In this document: one piece after another, positions 14,285-23,083 of the stretch | How positions within the stretch are numbered: position 1 is the stretch's first letter | Layout: each line of letters begins with the position of its first letter | DNA from: Bacteroidales bacterium | GTDB taxonomy: Bacteria > Bacteroidota > Bacteroidia > Bacteroidales > UBA932 | Reading direction: 5' to 3' | Length of the DNA stretch: 47,182 nt | Assembly: GCA_017519865.1 (NCBI GenBank) | Contig: JAFWRQ010000012.1 | Location: 1 to 47,182 of the forward strand | Made by a program: the position numbers and the translations under genes | Notes under the pieces: generated by a model | The model's database searches: none | The model's input: the letters and a program-made list of their open reading frames with translations, nothing else | What the model was told of the DNA's origin: nothing

Positions 14285-15639
14285 ATCTGCATACCATTGG
14301 AATAATTATCAAGCGCGAGTACCTCAACAAGGTCAAGAAGAAGAGTTTCCTCGTCACGACGCTGCTCGTGCCCATCCTCGTGGCCGGCTTGACCATCGGA
14401 GTCATGGCGGTCATGATGACCACCAAGGAAAAGACCAAGACCATCGCCGTGGTGGACGGATCGGGCATTGTGATGCCATATCTCGAGAACACCGAGACCA
14501 TACATTACGTAGACTGCACTGGCCAGGCACCCGATTCGGTCAAGCTCCATATGCCCGAACTCGGATACGACGGCCTCCTGAACATCCCTGAACTGGATGT
14601 CGAGGGCAAGACCATCCACCCCGACCTCTACTCTCCCAAGCCCTTGGGAATGGACATGACAGACAATATATCCAACCGTCTTGACAAGGCCGTCGAGGAT
14701 TACCGCATCGCATCGTACGGCATCGAAGACCTGGACAAGATAATGAAGGAAGTCAAGTCCGACGTCAGGCTCCGTACTTACACCGTGTCGGAGAGCGGAG
14801 AGGAGAAAGCCTCCGAAGCAGGCGTCTATTCCATCATTTCGATGGTCCTGGGCATCATCATCTTCATGTTCGTCACCCTTTTCGGCAGCATGGTGATGTC
14901 CGCCGTCATCGAGGAGAAGCAGAGTCGCGTGGTTGAGGTCCTGGTATCCTCCGTCAAGTCCACTGAACTCATGTTCGGCAAGATCATCGGCATCGCACTT
15001 GTCGCCATCACCCAGTTCCTGCTCTGGATCCTGCTCTCCGGAGCCATCATAGGGATTGCAGGAGGCGTCCTCAAGGACAGGCTCATAAGCCAGGCGGACC
15101 CTGTCGAGCTCGCCCAGTCGCTGGGCGTCAGCCCTGACCAGCTCGATACCGTCGACCTTTCGCAGCTGGCCGGCTCCGGCAACGAGATCGCTTCGACCCT
15201 CGACATGATCCACGGTATCCCGTTCGCCAAGATAATCATCATCTTCCTGGTGTTCTTCCTGTTCGGATACCTGCTGTATGCTTCGCTTTTCGCGGCCATC
15301 GGCTCAGCGGTGGAGAACGCCGAGGATACCCAGCAGCTCCAGATACCCTTGACCGTTCCGCTGATGCTGGCTTACATCATCGCACTGTACGCGTTCAAGG
15401 CTCCCGACAGTTCCATCGCGTTCTGGGCTTCGATGTTCCCGTTCACCTCGCCTATCGTCATGATAGCCCGTCTGCCGTTCGGCGTACCGGGCTGGGAGAT
15501 AGCCGTTTCGCTCGGCCTTCTCATCCTTACCTTCATCGTCTGCGCCTGGGCTTCCGCCAAGATCTACAAGGTCGGCATCCTGATGTTCGGCAAAAAGTCC
15601 ACGTGGAAGGACCTTTGGAAATGGTTGAAACAGAAATAA
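14281..15639 (+). CDS. ABC-2 type permease (NatB-like)
   Basis: This 452-residue membrane partner of the preceding ATPase begins with a cytoplasmic IIKREYLNKVKKKSFLV segment and one transmembrane helix. A large extracytoplasmic domain (about 55-180) follows, then five more helices, including the conserved EEKQSRVVEVLVSSVKSTELMFGKI segment between them. This is the layout of NatB/YhaP proteins. The stop is 1 nt before the next start, so the exporter is co-transcribed with the split 5'-nucleotidase genes. Confidence 0.9.
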   Translation: MNLHTIGIIIKREYLNKVKKKSFLVTTLLVPILVAGLTIGVMAVMMTTKEKTKTIAVVDGSGIVMPYLENTETIHYVDCTGQAPDSVKLHMPELGYDGLLNIPELDVEGKTIHPDLYSPKPLGMDMTDNISNRLDKAVEDYRIASYGIEDLDKIMKEVKSDVRLRTYTVSESGEEKASEAGVYSIISMVLGIIIFMFVTLFGSMVMSAVIEEKQSRVVEVLVSSVKSTELMFGKIIGIALVAITQFLLWILLSGAIIGIAGGVLKDRLISQADPVELAQSLGVSPDQLDTVDLSQLAGSGNEIASTLDMIHGIPFAKIIIIFLVFFLFGYLLYASLFAAIGSAVENAEDTQQLQIPLTVPLMLAYIIALYAFKAPDSSIAFWASMFPFTSPIVMIARLPFGVPGWEIAVSLGLLILTFIVCAWASAKIYKVGILMFGKKSTWKDLWKWLKQK

Positions 15640-15640
15640 A

Positions 15641-16486
15641 ATGAAAAGATTCATCATTCTTCTGACTGCGTCGCTGCTGGCATTCGTGCCGGCCGGCGCT
15701 TTCGGTTTCAGATGGAAGCAGATTCCCGTCGATGCATCCCGCACGGGAGTAACCTGCCCCTCTGCCGACAATGTCCCCGAGGCCATGGGCCGTATGAGCG
15801 GGCGCAAGTACGTGGCTCCCAACGGACGTGTGTTCAAGGGGAGTTCGGTCACGGCCAAGGTGGCGCGCCTGATGCTTGACGCGCAGCCCGGCATGGCCTC
15901 AGTCAAGGAGGTCATAGGCGTTTGCCCGACCGGCCTTGAGCGCGGAGGCGACGAGTCGCTGCTGGGCGACTGGGCCGTGGACATCCTCATGTCCGGCGCC
16001 GAGAAGGAGTTCGGCCGCAAGGTCGACATCGGCGTCCTCAATCACGGAGGCATACGTATCGACATGCCCCAGGGCGAGGTCCTGATGGACGACCTGATGT
16101 CCATGTTCCCCTTCAAGAACTATCTCAGCATGGTCACGATGAAGGGCACTGAAGTCAAGGCCCTTTTTGACCGTATGGGACGCCGTCCCCAGGTGGTCGG
16201 CGGAGTCAAGCTGGTCGTCAAGGACGGCCAGGTGCTGGAACTCCTCGTGGGCGGTGAGCCCGTCGATGACGACCGCATCTACAATGTCGCCACGATCGAC
16301 TTCCTTCTGTCGGGCGGTGACGGCATCTTCGGCGGACGCGAGTTCGTAGAGACCTTCAATTCGGAGCAACTGGTCTTCGACGTGATGCTGGACCATGTCC
16401 GCGAGCTAACTGCTGCGGGCAAGCCCATCGCCAAGGAGAGGGACGGCCGGGTCGATGACCTGACTGAAAGGAAAAGGAGGGACTAA
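15641..16486 (+). CDS. 5'-nucleotidase, C-terminal domain protein
   Basis: This 281-residue secreted protein has an N-terminal signal peptide (MKRFIILLTASLLAFVPAGA). It corresponds to the substrate-binding C-terminal half of UshA-type 5'-nucleotidases: NHGGIR, the FPFKNYL segment, VKLVVKDG and the LLSGGDG loop are visible. It has no metallophosphatase half. That half is encoded by the next gene 3 nt downstream, which has its own signal peptide, so the two exported chains probably associate or act together on nucleotides in the periplasm. The gene order (C-terminal part first) is the reverse of the UshA domain order. Confidence 0.9.
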   Translation: MKRFIILLTASLLAFVPAGAFGFRWKQIPVDASRTGVTCPSADNVPEAMGRMSGRKYVAPNGRVFKGSSVTAKVARLMLDAQPGMASVKEVIGVCPTGLERGGDESLLGDWAVDILMSGAEKEFGRKVDIGVLNHGGIRIDMPQGEVLMDDLMSMFPFKNYLSMVTMKGTEVKALFDRMGRRPQVVGGVKLVVKDGQVLELLVGGEPVDDDRIYNVATIDFLLSGGDGIFGGREFVETFNSEQLVFDVMLDHVRELTAAGKPIAKERDGRVDDLTERKRRD

Positions 16487-16489
16487 GCC

Positions 16490-17305
16490 ATGAAGAGACT
16501 TATACTTACCATCCTGTGCATGCTGGCCGTCATCGTCGGCGCGTCCGGCCAGCGCAATCTCGTGATCGTCCACCTCAACGACACCCACAGCCATCTCGAT
16601 CCGGAGCGTTCCGGGGATGATATCGGCCGCGGAGGCGTCATCGAGCGCGCTGCATACATCGACAGCCTCCGCCAGGCCGTCGGCAAGAACAACGTCCTGC
16701 TGCTCCACGCCGGAGACTGGAACCAGGGCTCGCCTTATTATACCATCTACGAAGGCGACCTCGAGGTCAATCTCATCAATGCCATCAAATACGACTGCCT
16801 CACGCTGGGCAACCACGAGTTCGACAACGGCATCGAGGACCTTGCCCGCCGCATCAAGATGATCAAGCAGCCCGTGGTTTGCGCCAACTATGACTTCAGC
16901 CCCTTCGACATGGGCAAGAAGGGCATCCAGCCTTATACCATCGTGCGCAAGGCCGGCAAGAAGATAGGCATCATAGGCATGCTCACCGACATCACCAAGG
17001 TAGTGGCCTATGAAACCGCCAGCCGTGTCCCCAAGGTCGGGGATGATGCCGAGGTAGTAAACAAATGGGCTGATTATCTGCGCAATACCAAGAAGTGCGA
17101 CATGGTGGTCGTGCTCTCGCACATGGGCTACGACGAGGATCTCGACATCATCGGAAAGATAAGGAATGTCGACATCATCGTCGGCGGCCACTCGCATACC
17201 TTCATGAAAGCCATGGAGTACCGCACAGACCTTGACGGCAAGCAGGTCCCCGTCATCCAGGACGGCTGCTGGGGCCTGAACATCGGCCGCATCGACGTCG
17301 ACTGA
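16490..17305 (+). CDS. 5'-nucleotidase, metallophosphatase domain protein
   Basis: This 271-residue protein has a signal peptide (MKRLILTILCMLAVIVGASG). It is the catalytic half of UshA-type 5'-nucleotidases. The dinuclear metal site is intact: HLNDTHSH, then AGDWNQG, LGNHEFDNG, VVVLSHMG and GGHSHT. It ends just where the C-terminal domain would begin in a one-chain enzyme. It is the last gene of the unit, followed by a strong terminator. Likely reaction: dephosphorylation of extracytoplasmic nucleotides or UDP-sugars. Confidence 0.93.
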   Translation: MKRLILTILCMLAVIVGASGQRNLVIVHLNDTHSHLDPERSGDDIGRGGVIERAAYIDSLRQAVGKNNVLLLHAGDWNQGSPYYTIYEGDLEVNLINAIKYDCLTLGNHEFDNGIEDLARRIKMIKQPVVCANYDFSPFDMGKKGIQPYTIVRKAGKKIGIIGMLTDITKVVAYETASRVPKVGDDAEVVNKWADYLRNTKKCDMVVVLSHMGYDEDLDIIGKIRNVDIIVGGHSHTFMKAMEYRTDLDGKQVPVIQDGCWGLNIGRIDVD

Positions 17306-17323
17306 CCCAACCCCGATATGCAA

Positions 17324-17363
17324 GTTAACCCTCGACCGCCGGTCGAGGGTTAACTGTTTTTTT
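17324..17363 (+). terminator. Intrinsic terminator after the 5'-nucleotidase
   Basis: A perfect 14-bp stem, GTTAACCCTCGACC (17324-17337) with 17341-17354, has a 3-nt loop and is followed by TG and seven T (17357-17363). Confidence 0.9.
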
Positions 17364-17378
17364 GCCTTTTTCAGCCTT

Positions 17379-17403
17379 AACCCTCAACCGGCGGTCGAGG
17401 GTT
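17379..17403. repeat. Second copy of the AACCCTCGACC palindrome
   Basis: AACCCTCAACC (17379-17389) pairs with 17393-17403. Read on the minus strand all eleven positions pair (one as G-U), while the plus strand has one mismatch. It repeats the core of the hairpin 25 nt upstream but has no T-run. It may help end the minus-strand carboxylesterase transcript, whose stop is 10 nt away, or be a repeat element. Confidence 0.6.
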
Positions 17404-17412
17404 GTATGAAGG

Positions 17413-19053
17413 TTATTCTTTGGCGGGGGCTGCGCGCATCATCGCCCAGGGGTTGAAATCCTTGAGGAGCCCGAGGGCTGCGCGGTCGGGAGCGTAACGC
17501 ATCTCGGTGTTGGTGGAGAAGATCATTGTCGGGGCCTCCTCTGGAGTGTAGGCGGGCCACTCGGGGATCTCCTGGCAGTTGGGGTTGCCCGTGCGCATGA
17601 AGGCGAGCAGGGCGGCGGACATCTGGTCGGAGACCTTGCGGGGCTCTGCACCGCCGCCGGTGTGGGTCACCATCAGGTCGGTGTTCTTGAACCAGTAGCA
17701 GATGTCGGAGCAATGGAATGCGCGGATGCGGCCGTCGAACAGGGGGGCATTGTAGTCGAACCAGGCGAGGTAGACCGGAGCCTCCTGCTTGTACTTGGCG
17801 TCAGCAGTTGCGAGGACGTTGGTGCGCTGTGCCACGGTGAGGTTGATGAGTTCTATGGGCTTCTTGTCGGGGAATACTTCCTGGTAAGCCTTGAGGACTG
17901 CCTCAGCGTTCGGCTGTCCGAAGTTGTCACGTACGAACGCTACGGCATCGTTGAAGGAGATGGCTTCCATCTGGGCATTCTCCTTGCTGAGTGCGAACTC
18001 GGAGGAGGTGGTGCAGAGCATCAGGGGAATCTTGGCTGAGTGGGCCTGGGGATCCTGGAAGAAGGTGCCTGCAGGGAGGATCTCACCGTCGGCAACGGGG
18101 GCGAAGCCTCCCATGGCCTCGGTGCCCACCTCGGCGGCAACCTTGTGCGCGAGGGCATAATACTCCTCCCAAGGCATCGCCTGAAGCTTCTTCACGTCAC
18201 CGCGGACGGTCTTGAGGATGGCTGCGCCGACGGCCTTGGAGGCTGCGGGATCGGAGGCGGAAGTGGCGTTGCCGCTGAGGCCGACAGCCTTATGGACGAG
18301 GCCGGCGGCTGAGGGCATGGAGATGACGTTGCAGACCTTGGCGCCGCCGCCGGACTGACCCATGATGGTCACGTTGCCGGGATCGCCGCCGAAGTTGGCG
18401 ATGTTGTCGTGGACCCACTGCAGGGCGGCCACGAGGTCAAGGACGCCGACATTGCCGGAGTACTTGAATGCAGGGTCGCCGCAGGCGGAAAGGTCGGAGA
18501 AGCCGAAGCAGTTGAGACGGTGGTTGACGGAGACGAAGACTATGTCGCCGCTGCGGGCGAGGTTGGCTCCGTGGTAGCCGTCCTGCTCGATGCTGTTGCC
18601 GGAGGAGAAGCCGCCGCCATGCATCCACACGAGGACGGGACGCTTCTTGGCGTCAGGGGAGGGGGTCCAGACGTTGAGGTTCAGACAGTCCTCGCTGACA
18701 TCATAATAGTTCCAGTGGTCAGTGAAAGATGAGGCATTGTTCTGCCATTTGTTCGCCATGTTCTGGGGAGCGTCATTGCCATAGAACAGCGCGGGACGCA
18801 CGCCCTGCCAGCTCTCAGGCTTCTGGGGAGGCATGAAGCGGTTTGCTCCGCCTGTAGGGGCACCGTAAGGGATGCCGAGATAGGTGTACACGCCGTCCAG
18901 GATAAAACCCTGGACCTTCCCGTACTGGGTCTGGGTGATAGCGATGTCGTCGCCGATGAACAGGCGCTGCCCGTCTTCCTGGGCAGCCTTGTCCTTGACA
19001 CCGCAGCTTGCCACTGCGATGAGGGCAGGAAGGATGATTCGGAAAAGTCTCAT
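17413..19053 (-). CDS. Carboxylesterase type B, predicted lipoprotein
   Basis: This 546-residue alpha/beta hydrolase has an N-terminal lipoprotein signal with lipobox VASC (Cys17), so it is probably anchored in the envelope. The oxyanion-hole segment VWMHGGGFSSGN is around 143-153. The nucleophile elbow MGQSGGG contains Ser234, a Glu is in TTSSEF, and a His lies in FHCSDI. YTYLGIPYGAP and EDCLNLNVW are family marks. A longer frame to 19128 exists, but ATG 19053 gives the lipoprotein signal and lies 11 nt after the yicC stop, so the two are likely co-transcribed. The substrate is unknown (esters, possibly plant or host derived). Confidence 0.92.
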   Translation of the reverse strand: MRLFRIILPALIAVASCGVKDKAAQEDGQRLFIGDDIAITQTQYGKVQGFILDGVYTYLGIPYGAPTGGANRFMPPQKPESWQGVRPALFYGNDAPQNMANKWQNNASSFTDHWNYYDVSEDCLNLNVWTPSPDAKKRPVLVWMHGGGFSSGNSIEQDGYHGANLARSGDIVFVSVNHRLNCFGFSDLSACGDPAFKYSGNVGVLDLVAALQWVHDNIANFGGDPGNVTIMGQSGGGAKVCNVISMPSAAGLVHKAVGLSGNATSASDPAASKAVGAAILKTVRGDVKKLQAMPWEEYYALAHKVAAEVGTEAMGGFAPVADGEILPAGTFFQDPQAHSAKIPLMLCTTSSEFALSKENAQMEAISFNDAVAFVRDNFGQPNAEAVLKAYQEVFPDKKPIELINLTVAQRTNVLATADAKYKQEAPVYLAWFDYNAPLFDGRIRAFHCSDICYWFKNTDLMVTHTGGGAEPRKVSDQMSAALLAFMRTGNPNCQEIPEWPAYTPEEAPTMIFSTNTEMRYAPDRAALGLLKDFNPWAMMRAAPAKE

Positions 19054-19064
19054 ATTGGATTGTG

Positions 19065-19952
19065 TTAGAGGATATTCAGACTCTGCTCGCGGATCTTTTC
19101 GAGTTCGTCCTTCATGCGGACGACGCATTTCTGGATGGAGGCGTGGTTGGCCTTGCTGCCGGTGGTGTTGATTTCGCGGCCCATCTCCTGGATGATGAAG
19201 CCCAGTTTCTTGCCGGGGAAAGGCTCGCCGTCGATGGTGTCCATGAAGTATTTGCAGTGCTGGCGCAGGCGGACCTTCTCCTCGTTGATGTCGAGTTTCT
19301 CGAGATAGTAGACCATCTCCTGCTCGAAGCGTTCCTTGTCGACCTTGACCTGGAGTTCCTCGAGGTTTTTCATCAGGCGGGCCCGGACGGCATCGATGCG
19401 CTCGGCCTCATGGCCTTCGACTTCGTCGTAGAGACCGAGGATGGTCCGGACGCGGGAGGTGACATCCTTGTAGAGGGCTTCTCCCTCGTGTGCGCGGTAT
19501 GCGTCGATGGCGGCGAGTGCCTCGTCTATGGCTTTGTCCACGAGCGGCCAGTTCTCTTCGGTGATGACGTCCTGTTTTTTAGCGTCGATGACATCGGGCA
19601 TACGCAAAAGCGTGGCCAACAGGTAGTTGGGTTCGTGGAGGGGAAGGTTCACCGCGCCGATCTCGCTGCCGAGGGCCTGGATCTGGTTGAAGTACTCCTT
19701 TGCCAGTTCGATGTTTACGGCCTTGGCGCTGTCGGCAGCGTTGGGCTCCCAGGTGAGGAACATGTCTATGCTGCCTCTCTGGAGTACGTCCGCGATCTTC
19801 TTGCGGACGCCCATCTCCTTGTCCTTGGGCAGAAGGTAGGACTTTATGTTGATGTCCGCGTTCTTGCCGTTGACGGCGCGGAACTCCACGGTGAGCTTAC
19901 CGTTTTCAAGCTGGGCTTCGGACTTGCCGTAGCCGGTCATCGATCTGATCAT
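19065..19952 (-). CDS. yicC: YicC family endoribonuclease
   Basis: This 295-residue protein starts MIRSMTGYGKSEA, the almost invariant YicC N-terminus, which fixes the start at 19952 although the frame is open to 20030. The conserved segments VEFRAVNGKNADINIK, RGSIDMF and, at the C-terminus, PGKKLGFIIQEMGREINTTGSKAN with a final helix EKIREQSLNIL are present. Members of this family were recently shown to be RNases. Here it is followed by a carboxylesterase, rather than by gmk as in many bacteria. A divergent promoter region separates it from glnS. Confidence 0.94.
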   Translation of the reverse strand: MIRSMTGYGKSEAQLENGKLTVEFRAVNGKNADINIKSYLLPKDKEMGVRKKIADVLQRGSIDMFLTWEPNAADSAKAVNIELAKEYFNQIQALGSEIGAVNLPLHEPNYLLATLLRMPDVIDAKKQDVITEENWPLVDKAIDEALAAIDAYRAHEGEALYKDVTSRVRTILGLYDEVEGHEAERIDAVRARLMKNLEELQVKVDKERFEQEMVYYLEKLDINEEKVRLRQHCKYFMDTIDGEPFPGKKLGFIIQEMGREINTTGSKANHASIQKCVVRMKDELEKIREQSLNIL

Positions 19953-19975
19953 GCCGAATTGTCGTTTTATCCGTA

Positions 19976-19983
19976 CAAAAATA
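19976..19983 (-). promoter_or_regulatory. Probable -7 box for yicC
   Basis: TATTTTTG on the minus strand, 24 nt before the yicC start, lies inside a small palindrome CCGTA-N6-TACGG. The -33 box is unclear. Confidence 0.45.
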
Positions 19984-19996
19984 CGGAATATATTGC

Positions 19997-20004
19997 TATT
20001 TTTG
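19997..20004 (+). promoter_or_regulatory. Probable -7 box for glnS
   Basis: TATTTTTG lies 31 nt before the glnS start and only 14 bp from the divergent yicC -7 box, so the two polymerases would compete. No good -33 box is seen. Confidence 0.45.
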
Positions 20005-20034
20005 CATGATTTACCACGAATTAACATCATTTAT

Positions 20035-21720
20035 ATGGCAGATATCAAAAATACCGTGGAGGCTGCCGAAGAGCCCCGCAAACTGAACTTCCTCGAGGAG
20101 ATAATCGAAAGGGACCTCGCCGAAGGCAAGTACGACAGCATCCTCACGCGTTTCCCTCCGGAGCCCAACGGCTACCTCCATCTCGGGCACGCCAAGAGCC
20201 TCTGCATCAATTTCGGACTGGCACAGAAGTACGGCGGCAAGACCAATCTCCGCTACGACGACACCAATCCCACCAAGGAGGACACCGAGTACGTCGACGC
20301 CATCAAGGAAGACATCAAGTGGCTCGGTTTCGAGTGGGCCAAGGAGTGCTATGCATCCGACTACTTCGACCAGCTCTACGAGTGGGCCGAGCAGATGATA
20401 GAGCGCGGGCAGGCATACGTCGACGACCAGACCCTCGAGGAGATGCGCGAGAACCGCGGCACCGTTGACAAGCCCGGCAAGGACAGCCCCTGGCGCAACC
20501 GCTCCGTGGAGGAGAACCTCCGCCTGTTCCGCGAGATGAAGGCCGGCAAGTATGCCGACGGCGAGAAGGTGCTCCGCGCCAAGATCGACATGGCGCATCC
20601 CAACATGATGTTCCGCGATCCGATACTCTACCGCATCAAGCATGCGCATCATCACCGTACGGGCGACAAGTGGTGCATCTACCCGATGTACGACTTCACC
20701 CACGGCCAGTGCGACTCCATCGAGCACATCACCCACTCCATCTGCACGCTGGAGTTCGACGTACACCGCCCTCTGTACGACTGGTTCATAGAGACCCTGG
20801 GCATATATCCCAGCCATCAGTACGAGTTCGCACGCCTAAACCTTACATACACGCTTATGAGCAAGCGCAAGTTGCTGGAACTCGTCCAGAAAGGCCTCGT
20901 GGCCGGATGGGACGACCCCCGTATGCCTACGCTCTGCGGCGTCAGGCGCCGCGGCTACACCCCCGAGGCCCTCAAGATGTTCTGCGATAAGATCGGCGTC
21001 AGCAAACGTGACCAGCTGATGGATATCCAGTTGCTGGAGTGGTGTGTCCGCCAGGACCTCAACGCCCGTTCCAACCGTTACATGGTCGTCTCGGACGACC
21101 CGATAAAAGTGACCCTTACCAACTGGGAGCCGGGCAAGGTCGAGTGGTTCGACTGCCCGCTCAACCCGGCCGAGCCGGAGGGCGCCACCCGCAGGGTGCC
21201 GTTCTCGGGCGAACTCCTCATCGACCGCGCCGACTTCATGGAGGATGCTCCCAAGAAATACTTCCGCCTCAAACCCGACGGCGAGGTACGCTTGAAGTAC
21301 ACCTACATCATAAAATGCAACGAGGTCGTCAAGGACGCCGACGGAAAGGTCATCGAACTCAAGTGCACCTACGACCCTTCGACCCGTCCCGGCGGGGGCG
21401 AGTGGCGCTCGGTCAAGGGCACCATCCACTGGGTTTCCGCCGCCCATGCCAGGGAGATTGACCTCAGGCTGTACGACCTGCTCTTTACCCTCCCGGACAT
21501 GAGCCAGGTGCCGGAGGACAAGGACTATAAGGATTTCCTGAATCCTGAGTCGCTTGTACTCGGCAAGGGCTACGCCGAACCCGCGCTGCTGGAGGACAAG
21601 TCCGGCATCGCCGTGCAGTTCGAGCGCGTGGGATATTTCTTCAAGGATCCTGACAGCACACCGGAGCGCCCGGTCTACAACAAGACCACGGCGCTGAAGG
21701 ATTCGTTCAAGATACAGTAA
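20035..21720 (+). CDS. glnS: Glutaminyl-tRNA synthetase
   Basis: This 561-residue class I synthetase charges tRNA-Gln. The catalytic core has FPPEPNGYLHLGHAKS at 40-55 (HLGH at 49-52 as the HIGH motif) and MSKRKL near residue 281 as the KMSKS equivalent. RPLYDWFIETL and ARLNLTYT are GlnRS marks. The C-terminal anticodon-binding beta-barrels follow (VKVTL..., DPSTRPGGG...). Length is normal. The start at 20035 follows the promoter closely. Direct charging of tRNA-Gln matters for the Gln-codon attenuation proposed at the left of the window. It converges on the ROK gene with 6 nt between stops. Confidence 0.97.
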   Translation: MADIKNTVEAAEEPRKLNFLEEIIERDLAEGKYDSILTRFPPEPNGYLHLGHAKSLCINFGLAQKYGGKTNLRYDDTNPTKEDTEYVDAIKEDIKWLGFEWAKECYASDYFDQLYEWAEQMIERGQAYVDDQTLEEMRENRGTVDKPGKDSPWRNRSVEENLRLFREMKAGKYADGEKVLRAKIDMAHPNMMFRDPILYRIKHAHHHRTGDKWCIYPMYDFTHGQCDSIEHITHSICTLEFDVHRPLYDWFIETLGIYPSHQYEFARLNLTYTLMSKRKLLELVQKGLVAGWDDPRMPTLCGVRRRGYTPEALKMFCDKIGVSKRDQLMDIQLLEWCVRQDLNARSNRYMVVSDDPIKVTLTNWEPGKVEWFDCPLNPAEPEGATRRVPFSGELLIDRADFMEDAPKKYFRLKPDGEVRLKYTYIIKCNEVVKDADGKVIELKCTYDPSTRPGGGEWRSVKGTIHWVSAAHAREIDLRLYDLLFTLPDMSQVPEDKDYKDFLNPESLVLGKGYAEPALLEDKSGIAVQFERVGYFFKDPDSTPERPVYNKTTALKDSFKIQ

Positions 21721-21726
21721 ATACCG

Positions 21727-22929
21727 TTACAGCGGCAGTCCCAGGAGCTTGCTCCTGGACAGAAGGCAGTCTCCTATCGAGGCTGCCTTTCTGCCCAATT
21801 TGGAGAACTGTATGGTGGTGTCGCTGCTTACCCTGTTGAGGGAAAGTTTGTTGACGGCGGTCTTGATAGGGTACATCAGGTAGTCGCCTCCGACTATGAG
21901 GCGTCCTCCGACGATTACAAGGCCGGGGTTGAAGATGTTTATGATGCCGGCGATGCCGCGTCCGAGCGCGTCGCCGATGTCGCCGATGCCGTCGATGGCC
22001 AGGACGTCCTCGTCCTCCACCGCCTTGAGGATCTCGTCCAGCGTCACATCGCCGTGTTCCGCGAATTTCTTCGACAGCGACGAGGTCTGGCCCTTGCTGA
22101 GGCGCTCCACTATCATCCTGTGCAGGGCGGAGCCGGAGGCGCCTGTCTCAAGGCAGCCTTTCTTGCCGCAGCGGCAGATCAGGTCGTTGTCCAGGATGGG
22201 GAAGTGTCCGATCTCGCCGGAGAATCCGGACTTGCCGTAATAAAGCCTTCCGTCCAGGATCATGCCCATGCCGAGACCCCAGCTAAGGTTTATGAATATG
22301 ACGTTCTTCTCGTCCTTGACGCAGGTGAGGTATTCGCCGTATGCCATTGCCCGTGAGTCGTTCTCGATGCTCACCGGGACGTCCAGCTCGCGCTGGAAGA
22401 AGTCCTTGAGCGGTATGTCCTCGGTCACGAAGTATGTGAGGCTGTAGCCTTTCTCGGGGTTGACGCGGCCGGATAGGCTGACCCCGACGCCGAGGACCTG
22501 GTTCCAGTCGCGGCCGGTATGTGCGACCGACGTGCGTATCATCCGGCAGAGGGAGCGGAACGACTCGGGATTGTCCTCCAGCACGAACTCGATGTCCTGG
22601 ATGAAATCGATGAGTTCTCCCTTGAAGTCGCATATCGCTATGTGGAAGTGCTGGCGTGCGATGTCCACGCCTACGAAGAACCCGGCATCCGGGTTGAGCC
22701 CGAAAATGGACGGCCTGCGGCCTCCGGATGTACCCTGTTTGCCCAGGTCCTGGAGGAAGCCCTCGTCGATCAGTTCGTTGATCAGTTTGGTCACGGTGGG
22801 GACGCTGGCGTTGATCCGCGCGCTGAGGTCGGCTATGCTGTAGCTGCCTGAGTCGATGCAGAGTTTAATAATCTGTCTTTTTAGAGCAGCGTTTTTGCTG
22901 TCGGTCTCGCTGAAAAAATTCTTGTTCAT
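21727..22929 (-). CDS. ROK family transcriptional regulator
   Basis: This 400-residue protein has an N-terminal winged helix-turn-helix (about 15-65, with SIADLSARINASVPTVTKLINEL). A sugar-kinase-like ROK domain follows: VGVDIARQHFHIAICD, the catalytic-type END at 189-191, and the zinc site H242 with C252, C254 and C259 in ICRCGKKGCLE. This is the NagC/XylR/Mlc type, which binds DNA and responds to a sugar or sugar phosphate. ATG 22929 is preferred over the upstream 22950. No sugar operon is adjacent; the divergent neighbour is the HAMP-trkH unit, so its target is unclear. Confidence 0.9.
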   Translation of the reverse strand: MNKNFFSETDSKNAALKRQIIKLCIDSGSYSIADLSARINASVPTVTKLINELIDEGFLQDLGKQGTSGGRRPSIFGLNPDAGFFVGVDIARQHFHIAICDFKGELIDFIQDIEFVLEDNPESFRSLCRMIRTSVAHTGRDWNQVLGVGVSLSGRVNPEKGYSLTYFVTEDIPLKDFFQRELDVPVSIENDSRAMAYGEYLTCVKDEKNVIFINLSWGLGMGMILDGRLYYGKSGFSGEIGHFPILDNDLICRCGKKGCLETGASGSALHRMIVERLSKGQTSSLSKKFAEHGDVTLDEILKAVEDEDVLAIDGIGDIGDALGRGIAGIINIFNPGLVIVGGRLIVGGDYLMYPIKTAVNKLSLNRVSSDTTIQFSKLGRKAASIGDCLLSRSKLLGLPL

Positions 22930-22951
22930 AATTCTTTGGGCACTTCGCAAG

Positions 22952-22959
22952 CAAATTTA
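22952..22959 (-). promoter_or_regulatory. Probable -7 box of the ROK gene
   Basis: TAAATTTG on the minus strand lies 23 nt before the start, in an AT-rich 150-bp divergent region. No clear -33 box. Confidence 0.45.
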
Positions 22960-23053
22960 TGAAATTATTTTATTATTTATGCGTTGTTGAGTAAATTTTT
23001 TTCTTTGTATTATTCGAAATGGCATCCCTGGGTATCAAATCCAGAATTATTGC

Positions 23054-23061
23054 TATATTTG
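23054..23061 (+). promoter_or_regulatory. Probable -7 box of the HAMP-trkH unit, framed by an inverted repeat
   Basis: TATATTTG lies 23 nt before the start at 23084. It is flanked by GAATTA (23044-23049) and TAATTC (23062-23067), a perfect 6-bp inverted repeat that could be an operator. The -33 box is unclear. Confidence 0.5.
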
Positions 23062-23083
23062 TAATTCGTAAAAGGATGAGTAT

